A stretch of 64,000 nucleotides of DNA from Mesorhizobium sp. (GTDB lineage: Bacteria > Pseudomonadota > Alphaproteobacteria > Rhizobiales > Rhizobiaceae), in assembly GCF_017306545.1 (NCBI RefSeq), contig NZ_JAFKID010000011.1, forward strand, positions 105,314 through 169,313, in the 5' to 3' direction. Within the stretch, counting starts at the first letter, position 1. Each line of letters starts with the position of its first letter. Below the pieces are notes generated by a model. The model saw only the letters and a list, made by a program, of their open reading frames with translations, was not told the DNA's origin and did no database searches. Positions 15,388 to 25,167 of this stretch are shown piece after piece. Both the position numbers and the translations under genes were made by a program.

Positions 15388-18300
15388 CTATTTCGAGACG
15401 AAACAGTTGCCGCCGGCGGCCTTGTAGCTGGTGCACAGCGCCACCGCGTCGTTGCGCGAGCCGGCAGGCACGCGGACCCGGTAGAAGGTGCCCTTGCCGG
15501 CGATCTCGGCCTTGACGATGCTGACGCCGTGGCCGTCGAGCACGCCGGCGTAGCGGCGAGCCAGATCCTGATAGGTCTTCTGTGCGCTCTCGGCAGTCGG
15601 CTGCGAGGCGATCTGCATCGCCCACGAACCGGGGGCCGCCGCACTCTGGTCGAGCGAGGCGACCTGATCGGGCTTGACCTCGCCGACGACATCGACCGGC
15701 TGGTCGGACGGACGCTGCGGGGCGATCGGCGCCACCGAAGGCGTGGCCGAAGAAGCCTTCGCCTTCACCTCGGCAGGCTTGGCATCCTGCGGCGCCGCTT
15801 CGGCGGGCTTGACCTGCCCGGCGGGAGCGACGGCGCCCGTCTGGTCCGCGGACGTACCGACGTGCTGCGGCGCCGGATCGGCCGGTTCGCTTGCCGCGAC
15901 CTTGGCCGGGGCCGGATCGTCGCGCGGCACCAGCGAGCCGTCGGGCTTCACGACCATGGTGCGTACCTTGCGCGGCGTCACCACGGCCGTTTCCTGCTTG
16001 CCGGCAGCATCAGGCTGCGGCGCAGCCGCCGGCTCGATCCGGTCTTCCGACTTCGGCATGGGTGCCGCCGCCTGATCGCCGGCCGCAGACAAGTCGACGA
16101 CACGGCTTTCGGGCTGCTTGGCGGCGACGTCCATAGGCTCCTGGATATCGGTCACGAGCTTCTGCTGCGTCGGCTCGGCCGGCTTCGCACTCTTGCCGAC
16201 GGCGTCGTAGACCTTGTTGTCCTGGTTGGGGATGACGGTGCCGCCGGGATTCTCCGGCTTGACCTTGATCGGCTGGTTGTCGGCCTTGACGATGGCAGGC
16301 GCATCGCTGCTGCCCTTGCCTCCCGGCGACAGCGCATAGGCGCCGAGCCCGCCGACGACCGCGACGGCACCGATGACGGCGGCCGCCAGCAGGCCACGGC
16401 TGCGCGGCCGCGCCTCGTTTTCGGCCATATCGGGGAGAGTATTGGCCTCGCTCAGCTCGGGATCGTAGTCGAGTTCGCCGGGCGCCAGCATGTCGGCGCC
16501 GGCAAAAGCCTGGTTGCCCGCTGGCATTGCGGGGGCTTCAAAACCGGCTGCGGCCGTGTTGCCGGACGCCGTCATGGCCCCGTAGGCGCCAGCCTCGCGG
16601 CCGCGCGAGAACCCGCCATAGGGATCGTCCTCATAGGCGGCGGCATGAGCCGGCGCGGGCGCCGGCTCGGCACCGTTCATGTCGCTGAGCAGGCTGGCGA
16701 ACTCCGTATCGAGATCGTCGTACGCCTGGGCTTCGGGCCGGTCCTGCTCGAAAGCCAATTCGGGAAGGTCGAGATCGTCGGCCAGCGCCACGACGCGCTC
16801 CGGCACGTCCACCGTCTCGATATCGGGCATGTCGTCCGCAGCCTGAACCGGCTGGGCATCGTGTGCCGTTTCCGGCTCATAAGCCGGCGGCGTTTCCGGT
16901 ACATAAGCCGGCGCCGCTACCGGCGCGACAAACGCTTCGGGCGGAGCGGCAACCGGGGCGCTCGCGCGCACCGGCTCCGGCTGGGCACCGGGCTGGACAA
17001 GCGGCGTGCCACGGCTCCAGGTCCAATTCGACTCGCCGGACGACCGAGCGGCGCTGTCGTCGCGGTGGACGGCGGCTGCGGCCGAAACAGCGGGGGCGGT
17101 GGGGGCGGGCTCATCCGTCAGGTCGCCGAAATCCAGCGCCTGAAGGTCCGCCAGCAGCGCCGCGTCGAGGTCTTCGTGGGCATCGGCCTCGTGAGGCTCC
17201 GCCCGTGCCGCGGGTTGCGTGAAGGAATGGGCTCCAGCACGCACCTCCGCAGCCGGCTGTCGCGGATCGGGAATGGCCGGCCGCGTCGTCATGCGGCTCA
17301 GCAGCGCATTGAGCTCATCCTCCAGCGTGTTTTCGCGCGGCGTCGCCTGCTGCGCCGCGACAGGCCACGCCGGTTCCGGCGCGACAGCGGCGGCGACAGG
17401 CTCGGGCGCGGGTTCGTCAACCAGACCGGAGGCGAAAGCCTGATCGAAAACGTCGTCGAAACCGGGTTCTTCCGCGACGAGCGCGTGATCGCCGGCCGCT
17501 TCATCAACGGGCGATCCCACGTCGCTTTCATCGAAGGGCTCGGAAGCCGCGTCCTCGGAATGGGCGCTGGCGGCAACCGGTTCAAAAGCCGGTTCTTCGG
17601 CGACATGCTCGCCGGCAGCGCTCTCATAGGTCGGCGCCTCGGCCCAGGTCTCCTCGGCGGGAGGAACGGCAGCGTCATGCTGAACAGCCTGCGCCGCCGT
17701 TTCGGCGATCGCCGGCCATGTCGCGAAATGCTCCTCGGCATCGCCGAGCGCGTTTTCGAAATAGGCGTCGAAATCGTCTTCCGTCGCACCCGCCACCGAG
17801 GCGGCAGGCCCGGTGTGTTCGAAATCGACCGCTTCGGCGGAGGCGCCGCTTTCGAAAACCGGGGCATCGCGCTGATCACCGGTCGGATTTTCGGCAACCG
17901 GATCGTCGAACCGATAATCCTCCAACGCCTGCCCGAAGGCATCGTCCGTCATCGGGGCGATCCCGGGCTGCGGTTCGGCATGGCTGTCGATGGCCGGCGC
18001 CTCGTAGGCGGCAAACTCTTCGTCCGCCATCTCGGCCGGAACCTCATGGGCGACGGCTTCGTCCTCGAAGTGGAAATCCTGCTCCAGCGAGGCGGCGACT
18101 TCCTCGTCCATGGCGGCATCGAGGCCGGGCGCGTGACCGGCGACGGCGTGATCGGCCTCGGCGGGGTGCCATTGCGGCCCGGCCTGCATGGCATCGGCAT
18201 GGGCGGTGGGCGCCGGCTCGGCGACGGCTTCGTCCTCGAAGCCTGCAAGCCCGCCCATCAATTCCTTTTCAAGATCGATGTCGAAGGCGTCGTGCGCCGG

Positions 18301-18444
18301 CTCGGCCGGAACAACCTGCACCGGCGACTGCGGCCTCACCGGCTGGCGCGGATCGAAACCCATGATCCGGGTCAGTTCCGCAAAGGGATCGTCTTCGGCG
18401 ATGCCGTGACGGTCGGCGACTTTCAGCTGGTTTCTGTCTGCCAT
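15388..18444 (-). CDS. large SPOR-domain membrane protein
   Basis: A 1018-residue protein. The first ~680 residues are strikingly acidic and Ala/Glu/Pro-rich with no recognised domain. A single transmembrane helix follows (about 684-706, GLLAAAVIGAVAVVGGLGAY), then a low-complexity periplasmic linker. The C-terminal SPOR domain (about 940-1018) contains GSWAMQIASQPTAESAQKTYQDL and FYRVRVPAGSRNDA. SPOR domains bind denuded glycan strands at division sites, so a septal role is likely. It lies between argS and nagZ and is much larger than typical SPOR proteins such as DedD or FtsN. Confidence 0.88.
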   Translation of the reverse strand: MADRNQLKVADRHGIAEDDPFAELTRIMGFDPRQPVRPQSPVQVVPAEPAHDAFDIDLEKELMGGLAGFEDEAVAEPAPTAHADAMQAGPQWHPAEADHAVAGHAPGLDAAMDEEVAASLEQDFHFEDEAVAHEVPAEMADEEFAAYEAPAIDSHAEPQPGIAPMTDDAFGQALEDYRFDDPVAENPTGDQRDAPVFESGASAEAVDFEHTGPAASVAGATEDDFDAYFENALGDAEEHFATWPAIAETAAQAVQHDAAVPPAEETWAEAPTYESAAGEHVAEEPAFEPVAASAHSEDAASEPFDESDVGSPVDEAAGDHALVAEEPGFDDVFDQAFASGLVDEPAPEPVAAAVAPEPAWPVAAQQATPRENTLEDELNALLSRMTTRPAIPDPRQPAAEVRAGAHSFTQPAARAEPHEADAHEDLDAALLADLQALDFGDLTDEPAPTAPAVSAAAAVHRDDSAARSSGESNWTWSRGTPLVQPGAQPEPVRASAPVAAPPEAFVAPVAAPAYVPETPPAYEPETAHDAQPVQAADDMPDIETVDVPERVVALADDLDLPELAFEQDRPEAQAYDDLDTEFASLLSDMNGAEPAPAPAHAAAYEDDPYGGFSRGREAGAYGAMTASGNTAAAGFEAPAMPAGNQAFAGADMLAPGELDYDPELSEANTLPDMAENEARPRSRGLLAAAVIGAVAVVGGLGAYALSPGGKGSSDAPAIVKADNQPIKVKPENPGGTVIPNQDNKVYDAVGKSAKPAEPTQQKLVTDIQEPMDVAAKQPESRVVDLSAAGDQAAAPMPKSEDRIEPAAAPQPDAAGKQETAVVTPRKVRTMVVKPDGSLVPRDDPAPAKVAASEPADPAPQHVGTSADQTGAVAPAGQVKPAEAAPQDAKPAEVKAKASSATPSVAPIAPQRPSDQPVDVVGEVKPDQVASLDQSAAAPGSWAMQIASQPTAESAQKTYQDLARRYAGVLDGHGVSIVKAEIAGKGTFYRVRVPAGSRNDAVALCTSYKAAGGNCFVSK

Positions 18445-18547
18445 AATCGTTCCCGAACTCGTACTCGTCCGCGCGCCAGCGACGTCGCGAAGGGTTGGCC
18501 CTTACCAAGCCAATGTGGGCGAAAGGTGGCAGGTGTTTTAGTCAAAC

Positions 18548-20305
18548 CTAACGCATTTCGGTGGGGGCGTCCGCCCCGATCAGCGTCAGGCCGGACGTCA
18601 GAACGTCCGAAACGGCCTGCACCAGACCCAGCCTGGCATGAGTCGATTGTCGGTCGTTAACCTTAACAAACCGTAAGCCGGGATTCTCGGTGCCCCGGTT
18701 CCAGTGCGCATGGAAGGTGCTGGCCAGATCGTAGAGGTAAAATGCCAGCCGGTGCGGCTCCTGCGCGAGCGCCGCCTGCTCGATCAGGCGCGGGTATTCC
18801 GCCAGCTTGCGGATGAGGCCGAGTTCGCCCTCGTCGGTCAGCCCGGCCACGGCGCCCTTCAGCGCAGCCCGATCGAAGGTCTCGCCCGGAAACTGCTCGG
18901 CCGCCTGGCGGAACACCGAATGGCAGCGCGCCGAAGCGTACTGCACGTAGAAGACCGGATTGTCCTTCGACTGCTCCGTGACCTTGGCGAAGTCGAAGTC
19001 CAGCGGCGCGTCGCTCTTGCGATAGAGCATCATGAAGCGAACCGGATCGCGCCCCACCTCCTCCACCACCTCGCGCAGCGTGACGAAGTCGCCCGAGCGC
19101 TTCGACATGCGCACCGGCTCGCCGTCGCGGAACAGTTTCACCAACTGGCACAGAAGCACGGTGAGCTTGACGCGGCCCCCGGTGACGGCGCGCGCCAGCG
19201 CCTCCAGCCGCTTGACGTAGCCGCCGTGGTCGGCGCCGAGCACGTAAATCAGTTCGTCGAAGCCGCGGTTCACCTTGTCCTTGAGGTAGGCCACGTCGCC
19301 GGCGAAATAGGTGAAGGAACCGTCCGACTTGACCAGCGGCCGATCCATGTCGTCGCCGACCTCGGTGGAGCGGAACAGCGTCTGCTCGCGATCTTCCCAA
19401 TCATCGGGCTTCTCGCCCTTCGGCGGCGGCAGCTTGCCCTTGTAGATGTGGCCCTTCATCGTCAGGTCGGCGATGGCCGCACGGATCGCCTTGGCGCCGT
19501 CGGCATGCAGCGTGCGCTCGGAGAAGAACACGTCGTGGTGGACGTTGAGCAGCGCGAGGTCCGCCTTGATCATCGCCATCATGGCGTCGATGGTGCGGTC
19601 CTTGACGATGGCGAGCGCCTCGTCGTCCGGCATCTCCAAAAGCTTGCGGCCGAATTCCTTGACCAGCGCCTCGCCGACCGGGATGAGATAGTCGCCCGGA
19701 TAGAGGCCGGGCGGGATTTCGCCGATAGTCTCCCCCAGCGCCTCGCGGTAGCGCAACAGCGCCGAGCGGCCGAGCACGTCGATCTGCGCGCCGGCGTCGT
19801 TGATGACGTATTCCTTCACCACCGCATAGCCGGCGAAAGCAAGCAGATTGGCCAGCGTGTCGCCCACCACCGCGCCGCGGCAATGGCCGACATGCATCGG
19901 CCCGGTCGGGTTGGCGGAGACGTATTCGACGTTGGTGCTGTGGCCCTTGCCGACCGTCGAGCGGCCGTAGTCACGCCCGGCATCCAGAATATCGACCAGA
20001 TGCGCCTGCCAGAAACGGTCGGTGAGCCTGAGATTGACGAAGCCCGGCCCGGCGATCTCGGCGGAGGCGATCTCGGCGTCGCCGCGCAGCGCTTCGGCGA
20101 TCTTTTCGGCCAACGCGCGCGGATTCTGGCCGGTGGGCTTGGCCAGCACCATGGCGGCATTGGTGGCGAGGTCGCCATGGCTGGCGTCGCGTGGCGGCTC
20201 GACGGCGATGCGCGACAGGTCGGGCGCTGCGCCCTCCTTGTCTTTCAAATCAAGCGCTTCGACGGCCTTGGTGATCCGCGCGGTGAAGTCGGCGAAGATA
20301 TTCAT
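18548..20305 (-). CDS. argS: arginyl-tRNA synthetase
   Basis: A 585-residue class I synthetase charging tRNA-Arg. The HIGH-type signature is in [19 protein letters not shown] (HVGH at 138-141). The KMSKS-type loop is [12 protein letters not shown]. The C-terminal all-alpha anticodon domain is present, and the DALR region ends in [20 protein letters not shown]. Length and motifs are complete. The gene sits between a palindromic intergenic element, upstream, and the SPOR gene. Confidence 0.96.
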   Translation of the reverse strand: MNIFADFTARITKAVEALDLKDKEGAAPDLSRIAVEPPRDASHGDLATNAAMVLAKPTGQNPRALAEKIAEALRGDAEIASAEIAGPGFVNLRLTDRFWQAHLVDILDAGRDYGRSTVGKGHSTNVEYVSANPTGPMHVGHCRGAVVGDTLANLLAFAGYAVVKEYVINDAGAQIDVLGRSALLRYREALGETIGEIPPGLYPGDYLIPVGEALVKEFGRKLLEMPDDEALAIVKDRTIDAMMAMIKADLALLNVHHDVFFSERTLHADGAKAIRAAIADLTMKGHIYKGKLPPPKGEKPDDWEDREQTLFRSTEVGDDMDRPLVKSDGSFTYFAGDVAYLKDKVNRGFDELIYVLGADHGGYVKRLEALARAVTGGRVKLTVLLCQLVKLFRDGEPVRMSKRSGDFVTLREVVEEVGRDPVRFMMLYRKSDAPLDFDFAKVTEQSKDNPVFYVQYASARCHSVFRQAAEQFPGETFDRAALKGAVAGLTDEGELGLIRKLAEYPRLIEQAALAQEPHRLAFYLYDLASTFHAHWNRGTENPGLRFVKVNDRQSTHARLGLVQAVSDVLTSGLTLIGADAPTEMR

Positions 20306-20337
20306 GAGTGTATTCCAACCGTTTGGTTCGGCCAGCG

Positions 20338-20461
20338 GCGCCGCTGCCCCTCACCCTTACCCTCTCCCCGTAAACGGGGCGAGGGAGATCGCCGACGGTG
20401 GCGTTTTGTCCTTCTCCCCGTTCACGGGGAGAAGGTGCCGGCAGGCGGATGAGGGGCGGCG
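20338..20461. repeat. palindromic intergenic element (double hairpin)
   Basis: Two related hairpins stand in tandem: CCCTCTCCCCGT-AAA-CGGGGCGAGGG (about 20360-20385) and CCTTCTCCCCGT-TCA-CGGGGAGAAGG (about 20410-20435). They are bracketed by outer arms resembling GCCGC(TG)CCCCTCA and TGAGGGGCGGC. The arrangement resembles the RIME-type rhizobial intergenic elements. It lies between dgt and argS. Confidence 0.7.
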
Positions 20462-20499
20462 CCAAGGCAAAGATTACAAGGCATCGAGTGCGATTTCGC

Positions 20500-21735
20500 C
20501 TAGCTCAAATCCGGTGTGCGGTCAAACAGGCGGCGATGTTCCTTGAGCGCGTAGGTGTCGGTCATGCCGGCGATGAAATCGGCGACCGAGCGCGCCTTGA
20601 TGCGCTCCTCCGCCCGGTCCAGCCCCTCGCGCCAGCCCTCGGGCATGGCGCGCGGATCGGCGTAGTAGGCGTCGAACAGGTCCTTCACCACCTGCTCGGC
20701 GTCGGCGCGCACGCGCATCACTTCGGGATGGCGGTAAAGATGGCCGTAGAGGAAGGCCTTCAGTTCCTTCTCCTTTGCCGCCATGGCCGGCGAGAAGGCC
20801 ACGATGGGCTCGCCGGCGGCGCGCACGGCCTGAGGCGACCGCGGCGCGATGCGGGCAAGGTTGGCCGAGGCCTGCGCAATGACGTCCTCGACCATGGCGG
20901 TGATCTGCCGCCGCATCAGTTCATGCCCGGTGCGGACCGGGTCGAGGTGCGGATAGCGCTCGCGCACGCCTTTCAGGATGGCGCCCGGCAGCGCCAGGTC
21001 CGCCAGCATGTCCAGCTTCAAAAGGCCGGAGCGCAGCCCGTCGTCGATATCGTGCGTGTCATAGGCGATATCGTCGGCAAGCGCCGCGCACTGGGCCTCG
21101 ATGCCGGCGAAGCTTGAAAGTTCCAGATCGTGCAACTCGTTGTAGTTGCGGATGGACGGCGGCACCGGGCCGGCAAGCCCCCTGCCCGCCGCGTCCGTCA
21201 GCGGGCCGTTGTGCTTGACCAGCCCTTCCAGCGTCTCCCACGTCAGGTTCAGCCCGTCGAACTCGGCATAGCGGTGCTCCAGCCGCGTGACGATCCTGAG
21301 CGACTGGGCGTTGTGGTCGAAGCCGCCCCAGCTCGCCATCTTTTCGTTCAGCGCGTCTTCGCCAGTGTGGCCGAAGGGCGTGTGACCAAAATCGTGCACC
21401 AGGGCGACGGCTTCGGCGAGGTCCTCGTCCACCCTAAGCGCCCGCGCCAGAGCGCGGGCGATCTGTGCGACCTCGATGGTGTGGGTGAGCCGTGTGCGGT
21501 AGTGGTCGCCCTCATGCGCGACGAAAACCTGCGTCTTGTGCTTCAGGCGGCGGAATGCGGTGGAATGGATGATACGGTCGCGGTCGCGCTGGAAAGGCGT
21601 GCGCGTCGGGCTTTCGGGCTCGGCGAACAGCCGCCCGCGCGAGCGCGCCGGATCGCAGGCATAGGGCGCGCGCGGCCGATAGCCGAAGCCGATGTCGCCG
21701 AGGCCCGCCGCCGCCTGCTGATTGTCTTCGTTCAT
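20500..21735 (-). CDS. dgt: deoxyguanosinetriphosphate triphosphohydrolase-like protein
   Basis: A 411-residue HD-domain dNTP triphosphohydrolase (dGTPase family) that hydrolyses dGTP to deoxyguanosine and tripolyphosphate. Metal-binding residues are seen in [17 protein letters not shown] (H85), [15 protein letters not shown] (H114, D115) and the later [12 protein letters not shown]. Start ATG 21735 has GGGAG close upstream. The leader holds an unusual tandem repeat whose last mini-ORF stop overlaps this ATG as ATGA, suggesting translational coupling. Confidence 0.92.
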   Translation of the reverse strand: MNEDNQQAAAGLGDIGFGYRPRAPYACDPARSRGRLFAEPESPTRTPFQRDRDRIIHSTAFRRLKHKTQVFVAHEGDHYRTRLTHTIEVAQIARALARALRVDEDLAEAVALVHDFGHTPFGHTGEDALNEKMASWGGFDHNAQSLRIVTRLEHRYAEFDGLNLTWETLEGLVKHNGPLTDAAGRGLAGPVPPSIRNYNELHDLELSSFAGIEAQCAALADDIAYDTHDIDDGLRSGLLKLDMLADLALPGAILKGVRERYPHLDPVRTGHELMRRQITAMVEDVIAQASANLARIAPRSPQAVRAAGEPIVAFSPAMAAKEKELKAFLYGHLYRHPEVMRVRADAEQVVKDLFDAYYADPRAMPEGWREGLDRAEERIKARSVADFIAGMTDTYALKEHRRLFDRTPDLS

Positions 21736-21831
21736 GCTCCCACCGCGCGCCTGCGGCGCGACTTCATACTTCCGCCGCGCGCCGCTGGCGCGACTTCATA
21801 CTTCCACCGCGCGCCGCCGGCGCGACTTCAT
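21732..21831 (-). other. three tandem overlapping 11-codon mini-ORFs coupled to dgt
   Basis: Reading the minus strand, ATG codons at 21831, 21799 and 21767 open frames [22 protein letters not shown] and [11 protein letters not shown]. Each ends in TGA, and each TGA overlaps the next ATG as ATGA; the third overlaps the dgt ATG at 21735. A GGAAG or GGGAG element precedes the starts of the second and third frames and dgt. This is a direct reading; whether the peptides are made is unknown. The pattern could also be only a by-product of a 32-bp tandem duplication of the dgt start region. Confidence 0.35.
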
Positions 21832-21859
21832 ACTTCCGCCGCGCGCCGCCGGCGCGACT
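21739..21859. repeat. 32-bp tandem repeat upstream of dgt
   Basis: Three full units of exactly 32 bp (21757-21788, 21789-21820, 21821-21852), each beginning CGCGACTTCATACTTCC, with partial units on both sides. They differ at only two or three positions. No spacers are present, so it is not a CRISPR array. It fills most of the gap between dgt and the divergent erpA. Confidence 0.9.
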
Positions 21860-21882
21860 GGGGCCGGTTGACTTTGCCCCAG

Positions 21883-21911
21883 TTGACTTGGCCCTCCCCG
21901 CTTCATACCTA
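21883..21911 (+). promoter_or_regulatory. candidate promoter of erpA
   Basis: TTGACT (21883-21888), a 17-bp spacer and TACCTA (21906-21911) lie about 30 bp before the erpA start. The -35 is good and the -10 weak. Confidence 0.35.
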
Positions 21912-21941
21912 TCAAGGCGGAGCCAATGCAAGGTGAGCGCG

Positions 21942-22283
21942 ATGGGTGCCGAAGCCGCCACGACCGTTGAAATGACAGACGCCGCAGCGAAGCGCATCAC
22001 GCGCATCGTCGCGGCAGAACCGGGCAAAACGGCATTGCGCGTCGCCGTCGAGGGCGGCGGGTGCTCCGGTTTTTCCTATCGCTTCGACCTCGTGGACGGC
22101 CGCAACGACGACGACGTCGCCATCGAGAAGAACGGCGCCACGCTTCTGATCGACGACCTGTCGCTGGTCTATATGGGGGGCTCGGTGGTCGATTTCGTCG
22201 ACGACCTGATGGGCCAGTCGTTCCAGATCAAGAACCCGAACGCCGTCGCTTCCTGCGGCTGCGGCACCAGCTTCTCCGTCTGA
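21942..22283 (+). CDS. erpA: A-type iron-sulfur cluster carrier (ErpA/IscA family)
   Basis: A 113-residue A-type scaffold that delivers Fe-S clusters to apo-enzymes. The three cluster cysteines are in place: C41 in VEGGGCSGFSYRF, and C105 and C107 in the C-terminal SCGCGTSFSV. Choice among ErpA, IscA and SufA is made on overall resemblance to the rhizobial dgt-adjacent ErpA. ATG 21942 follows AGGTGAGC; a longer frame upstream lacks family similarity. It is divergent from dgt. Confidence 0.9.
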   Translation: MGAEAATTVEMTDAAAKRITRIVAAEPGKTALRVAVEGGGCSGFSYRFDLVDGRNDDDVAIEKNGATLLIDDLSLVYMGGSVVDFVDDLMGQSFQIKNPNAVASCGCGTSFSV

Positions 22284-22301
22284 ATATCGACGGGCGCGCC
22301 G

Positions 22302-23408
22302 TTACACGCCGATCGTCTTGCTGAAGGCGTCGGTGAAGACGACACCGCCGTGGTCGTCGCTCGCTTCGCCGAGCACGACATCCATCGCCGCCCCGGTGAT
22401 CCGCGCCAGCGCGAAACCGCCCATATAGGCGGCCTTCGGCTTGAACAGGTCGAGCCCGTCGCGTTGATAGATCATCGGCGTTTCGTGCTGGTGGCCGTGG
22501 AAGATACCGACGACATTGTAGCCGTCCAGAACCGCCAACAGCGCCTGGCGATCCGCCTCGCTCCACCAGTGGGCCGTGCCCTTGCCGTCGTCGTCGAAGC
22601 GGTGTCGGGCCTTGTCCCAGACCTCGGTCGAGAACGTGTCCCAGCCGTAATGCTGGAACAGCACGACGGGCCGGCCGTCCGCGGCGCTGGTCGCCAGGTC
22701 CTGCTTCAGCCACGCCAGCCCGCTGGCCGCGCCATGGCCGGTATCGCCGGCGAAACGGTGCGTCTGGACGAGATGCAGGCCGCCCCAATCCCACGAATAG
22801 CAATCGGACTCGACGTCGTAGCTGCCGGCCGGCACCGGCGGTTTGAAAAACACGCCGGGGCGGTGGTTGATCTCGACATAGTCGCGCAATTCGCGCCGAT
22901 ACCAGTTGACGTGCCCCTTCGGCCCGTTCTGGTCGAGATCGTGGTTGCCCAGCCCGACATAGACGGGCACGTGCACGCGGTCCGGCCCGACGCCCTGCTG
23001 GTAGCGCTGGGAGAATTGCAGCAGTTGCGTGCCCTCGCTGGGCAACGTCACCTGGCCGCCGCCGTCGTCGGTCATGTCGCCGCCGACGACGAGGCCGAGC
23101 GGTGTGCCGATCGGCCGGCCGGCCGACCGCAGGCCCGTCGCCGCGCCGTTGATCTCGGTTGGCCAGGCTTTCCCGTCGAGGCCGTTCAGCGCGGCGATGT
23201 TGCGCAGCAGGTTGGCGTCGGTCTTCCCTTCCTGCTGGCAGTTCGGGCTGAGGCCCTTGGCCATGCGGCAGGCATGGATATCGGCGACGAACAGAAAGGT
23301 CGCGTCGATGGGCGGAGCGGAACGGAAGGATTGGCCGAAAGCCGGTTCGACAAGACCGGCCATGCCGGCTGCAACCGCCCCTTGAAGGAAATTGCGTCGC
23401 GATAGCAT
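22302..23408 (-). CDS. Tat-exported metallophosphoesterase
   Basis: A 368-residue calcineurin-like phosphoesterase. A twin-arginine signal (MLSRRNFLQGAVAAG, cleavage near PAFGQ) indicates folded export through TatABC. Dinuclear metal motifs are LFVADIHACR, VVGGDMTDDGG, GLGNHDLDQNG, VLFQHYGWD and FHGHQHE. Substrate is unknown; the sequence does not match the specialised cAMP or nuclease branches that I can recognise. It converges on erpA with an 18-bp gap. Confidence 0.85.
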   Translation of the reverse strand: MLSRRNFLQGAVAAGMAGLVEPAFGQSFRSAPPIDATFLFVADIHACRMAKGLSPNCQQEGKTDANLLRNIAALNGLDGKAWPTEINGAATGLRSAGRPIGTPLGLVVGGDMTDDGGGQVTLPSEGTQLLQFSQRYQQGVGPDRVHVPVYVGLGNHDLDQNGPKGHVNWYRRELRDYVEINHRPGVFFKPPVPAGSYDVESDCYSWDWGGLHLVQTHRFAGDTGHGAASGLAWLKQDLATSAADGRPVVLFQHYGWDTFSTEVWDKARHRFDDDGKGTAHWWSEADRQALLAVLDGYNVVGIFHGHQHETPMIYQRDGLDLFKPKAAYMGGFALARITGAAMDVVLGEASDDHGGVVFTDAFSKTIGV

Positions 23409-23489
23409 CCTGGCCTCAAATACGTTGACCGTCGCAATTCAGCACGCGCAAAGCGACGCGTCCAGATTTGCCGGCCAACAGGCTGCGCC

Positions 23490-23519
23490 GGAAAAGAAAA
23501 AGGCCGCCGAAGCGGCCTT
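23490..23519 (-). terminator. rho-independent terminator of the permease gene
   Basis: An 8-bp perfect stem (AAGGCCGC/GCGGCCTT, 23500-23519) with a 4-base loop. On the minus strand it is followed by TTTTCTTTTCC. It begins 24 bp after the permease stop codon. Confidence 0.85.
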
Positions 23520-23543
23520 CTTCGGATGACAGGCGTAAGGCGA

Positions 23544-25028
23544 TCAGGCCTCGGCGCTCATCGCCGCCTCGCGCAAGCCGGCGGCATCGCCGGTGGCGCC
23601 GTTGAAGACGAGGTTGAGCACGACCGAGGCGATCGAGGCGAGCAGGATGCCCGAATCGATCAGCGGGCCGATCGCCTTGGGCAGCCACATGTGGAAGTCC
23701 GGCGCCACCACCGGGATCATGCCGAAGCCGACCGCGATGCCGACGACGAACAGGTTGTTGCGGTTGGTCTTGAAGTCCACAGCCGTCAGGATGCGGATGC
23801 CGGTGGCCGCGACCATGCCGAACATGACGATGCCGGCACCGCCCAGCACCACCGTCGGCAGAGCCTCGACCAGCGCGCCCATCTTCGGGATCAGCCCCAG
23901 CACGACCATGATGACGCCGCCGGCGACGCAGACGAAGCGGCTCCTGATGCCGGTGACGCCGACAAGGCCGACGTTCTGCGAAAAGGACGTGTAGGGGAAG
24001 GTGTTGAAGACGCCGCCCAGGATGGTGCCGAGACCGTCCATGCGCAGGCCGGAAGAGAGCATGGGCTGCGTCACCTGCCTGCCGGTCATTTCGCCCAACG
24101 CCAGGAACATGCCGGTCGATTCGATCATGACGACGATCATCACCAGGACCATGGTCAGGATCAGCACCGGCGAAAAGATCGGCATGCCGAAATGGAAGGG
24201 CATGATCGGCGCGAACCAGGCAGCGCTCGCCACCTTCTCGAAGTGCATCAGGCCGAGCCCGGCCGCGATGACGCCGCCGGCGATGATGCCGATCAGCACC
24301 GCGATGTTGGACAGGAAGCCCTTGGTGAAGCGGGCGACGCAGACGACGATGGCCAGCACCACCAGCGAAAGCACGATGTTTGAGACCGGCGCGTAGGCCG
24401 GGTTCGGCACGCTGGGCGCCAGCGCGAGGCCTTTCGGCACAGCGGGGAGCGTCGCACCGGCTGCACCCGCCGCCTCCGTCACCGTCTTCAGCCATTCGGC
24501 GTTGGCCGGATCGACCAGCTTCGGCGCGGTCGGGCCGACGCCGAGGCCGAAGATCCAGGCGATGCCGATCTTCATCAGCGACACGCCGATGACGAGGATG
24601 ATGGTGCCCGTCACCACCGGCGGAAAGAAGCGCAGCATGCGCGACACGAACGGCGCGATCAGCACGGTGACGATGCCGGCGCCGATGATGGCGCCGAAGA
24701 TCATGCGCGCGCCCTCGGTGCCGGGATTGTTGAAGGCCATCGACACCATCGGCCCGACGGCGGCGAAGGTGACGCCCATCATGACCGGCAGCTTGATGCC
24801 GAACCATTGGGTCGCCCCCATCGATTGCAGGATCGAGGCGATGCCGCAGACAAACAGGTCGGCCGAAATCAGGAAGGCCACGTCGCGCGGTTCAAGCTGG
24901 AGCGCACGCCCGATGATGAGCGGCACGGCGATGGCGCCGGCATACATGACCAGCACATGCTGGAGGCCGAGCGCGAAAAGACGCGGCGCCGGCAGCACCT
25001 CGTCCACGGAATGCGTGGTTGATGTCAT
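23544..25028 (-). CDS. NCS2-family xanthine/uracil permease
   Basis: A 494-residue inner-membrane nucleobase transporter with about 14 hydrophobic segments. The nucleobase-ascorbate signature is present as SQNVGLVGVTGIRSR, preceded by GLGTILGGVFNTFPYTSF. The early stretch LQHVLVMYAGAIAVPLIIG is typical of XanQ/UraA-like proteins. Xanthine or uric acid is the more likely substrate, but this is inference. ATG 25028 has GAGAGG upstream; a longer frame has no family support. Confidence 0.9.
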   Translation of the reverse strand: MTSTTHSVDEVLPAPRLFALGLQHVLVMYAGAIAVPLIIGRALQLEPRDVAFLISADLFVCGIASILQSMGATQWFGIKLPVMMGVTFAAVGPMVSMAFNNPGTEGARMIFGAIIGAGIVTVLIAPFVSRMLRFFPPVVTGTIILVIGVSLMKIGIAWIFGLGVGPTAPKLVDPANAEWLKTVTEAAGAAGATLPAVPKGLALAPSVPNPAYAPVSNIVLSLVVLAIVVCVARFTKGFLSNIAVLIGIIAGGVIAAGLGLMHFEKVASAAWFAPIMPFHFGMPIFSPVLILTMVLVMIVVMIESTGMFLALGEMTGRQVTQPMLSSGLRMDGLGTILGGVFNTFPYTSFSQNVGLVGVTGIRSRFVCVAGGVIMVVLGLIPKMGALVEALPTVVLGGAGIVMFGMVAATGIRILTAVDFKTNRNNLFVVGIAVGFGMIPVVAPDFHMWLPKAIGPLIDSGILLASIASVVLNLVFNGATGDAAGLREAAMSAEA

Positions 25029-25167
25029 GGCATTTTTTCCTCTCTCCCAGAACCGGCCCGAAGAATGCCCAAGAGGGCCGGTTCCCTTCCTCCGAAGGAT
25101 GGTGCAGGATCGTCTGCAATCGCCCGGCACGCTATCAAGAACATTTTGAAATCATCGCGAGATTTTC

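Noticed and set aside
15529-18660. Very long open frame on the plus strand, antisense to the SPOR and argS genes
   Set aside because: High-GC third-position bias opens the opposite strand. The product is Arg/Gly-rich without motifs, while the minus strand encodes clear domains.
21739-21859. CRISPR array (32-bp direct repeats)
   Set aside because: The repeats are contiguous with no spacers, and no cas genes are present.
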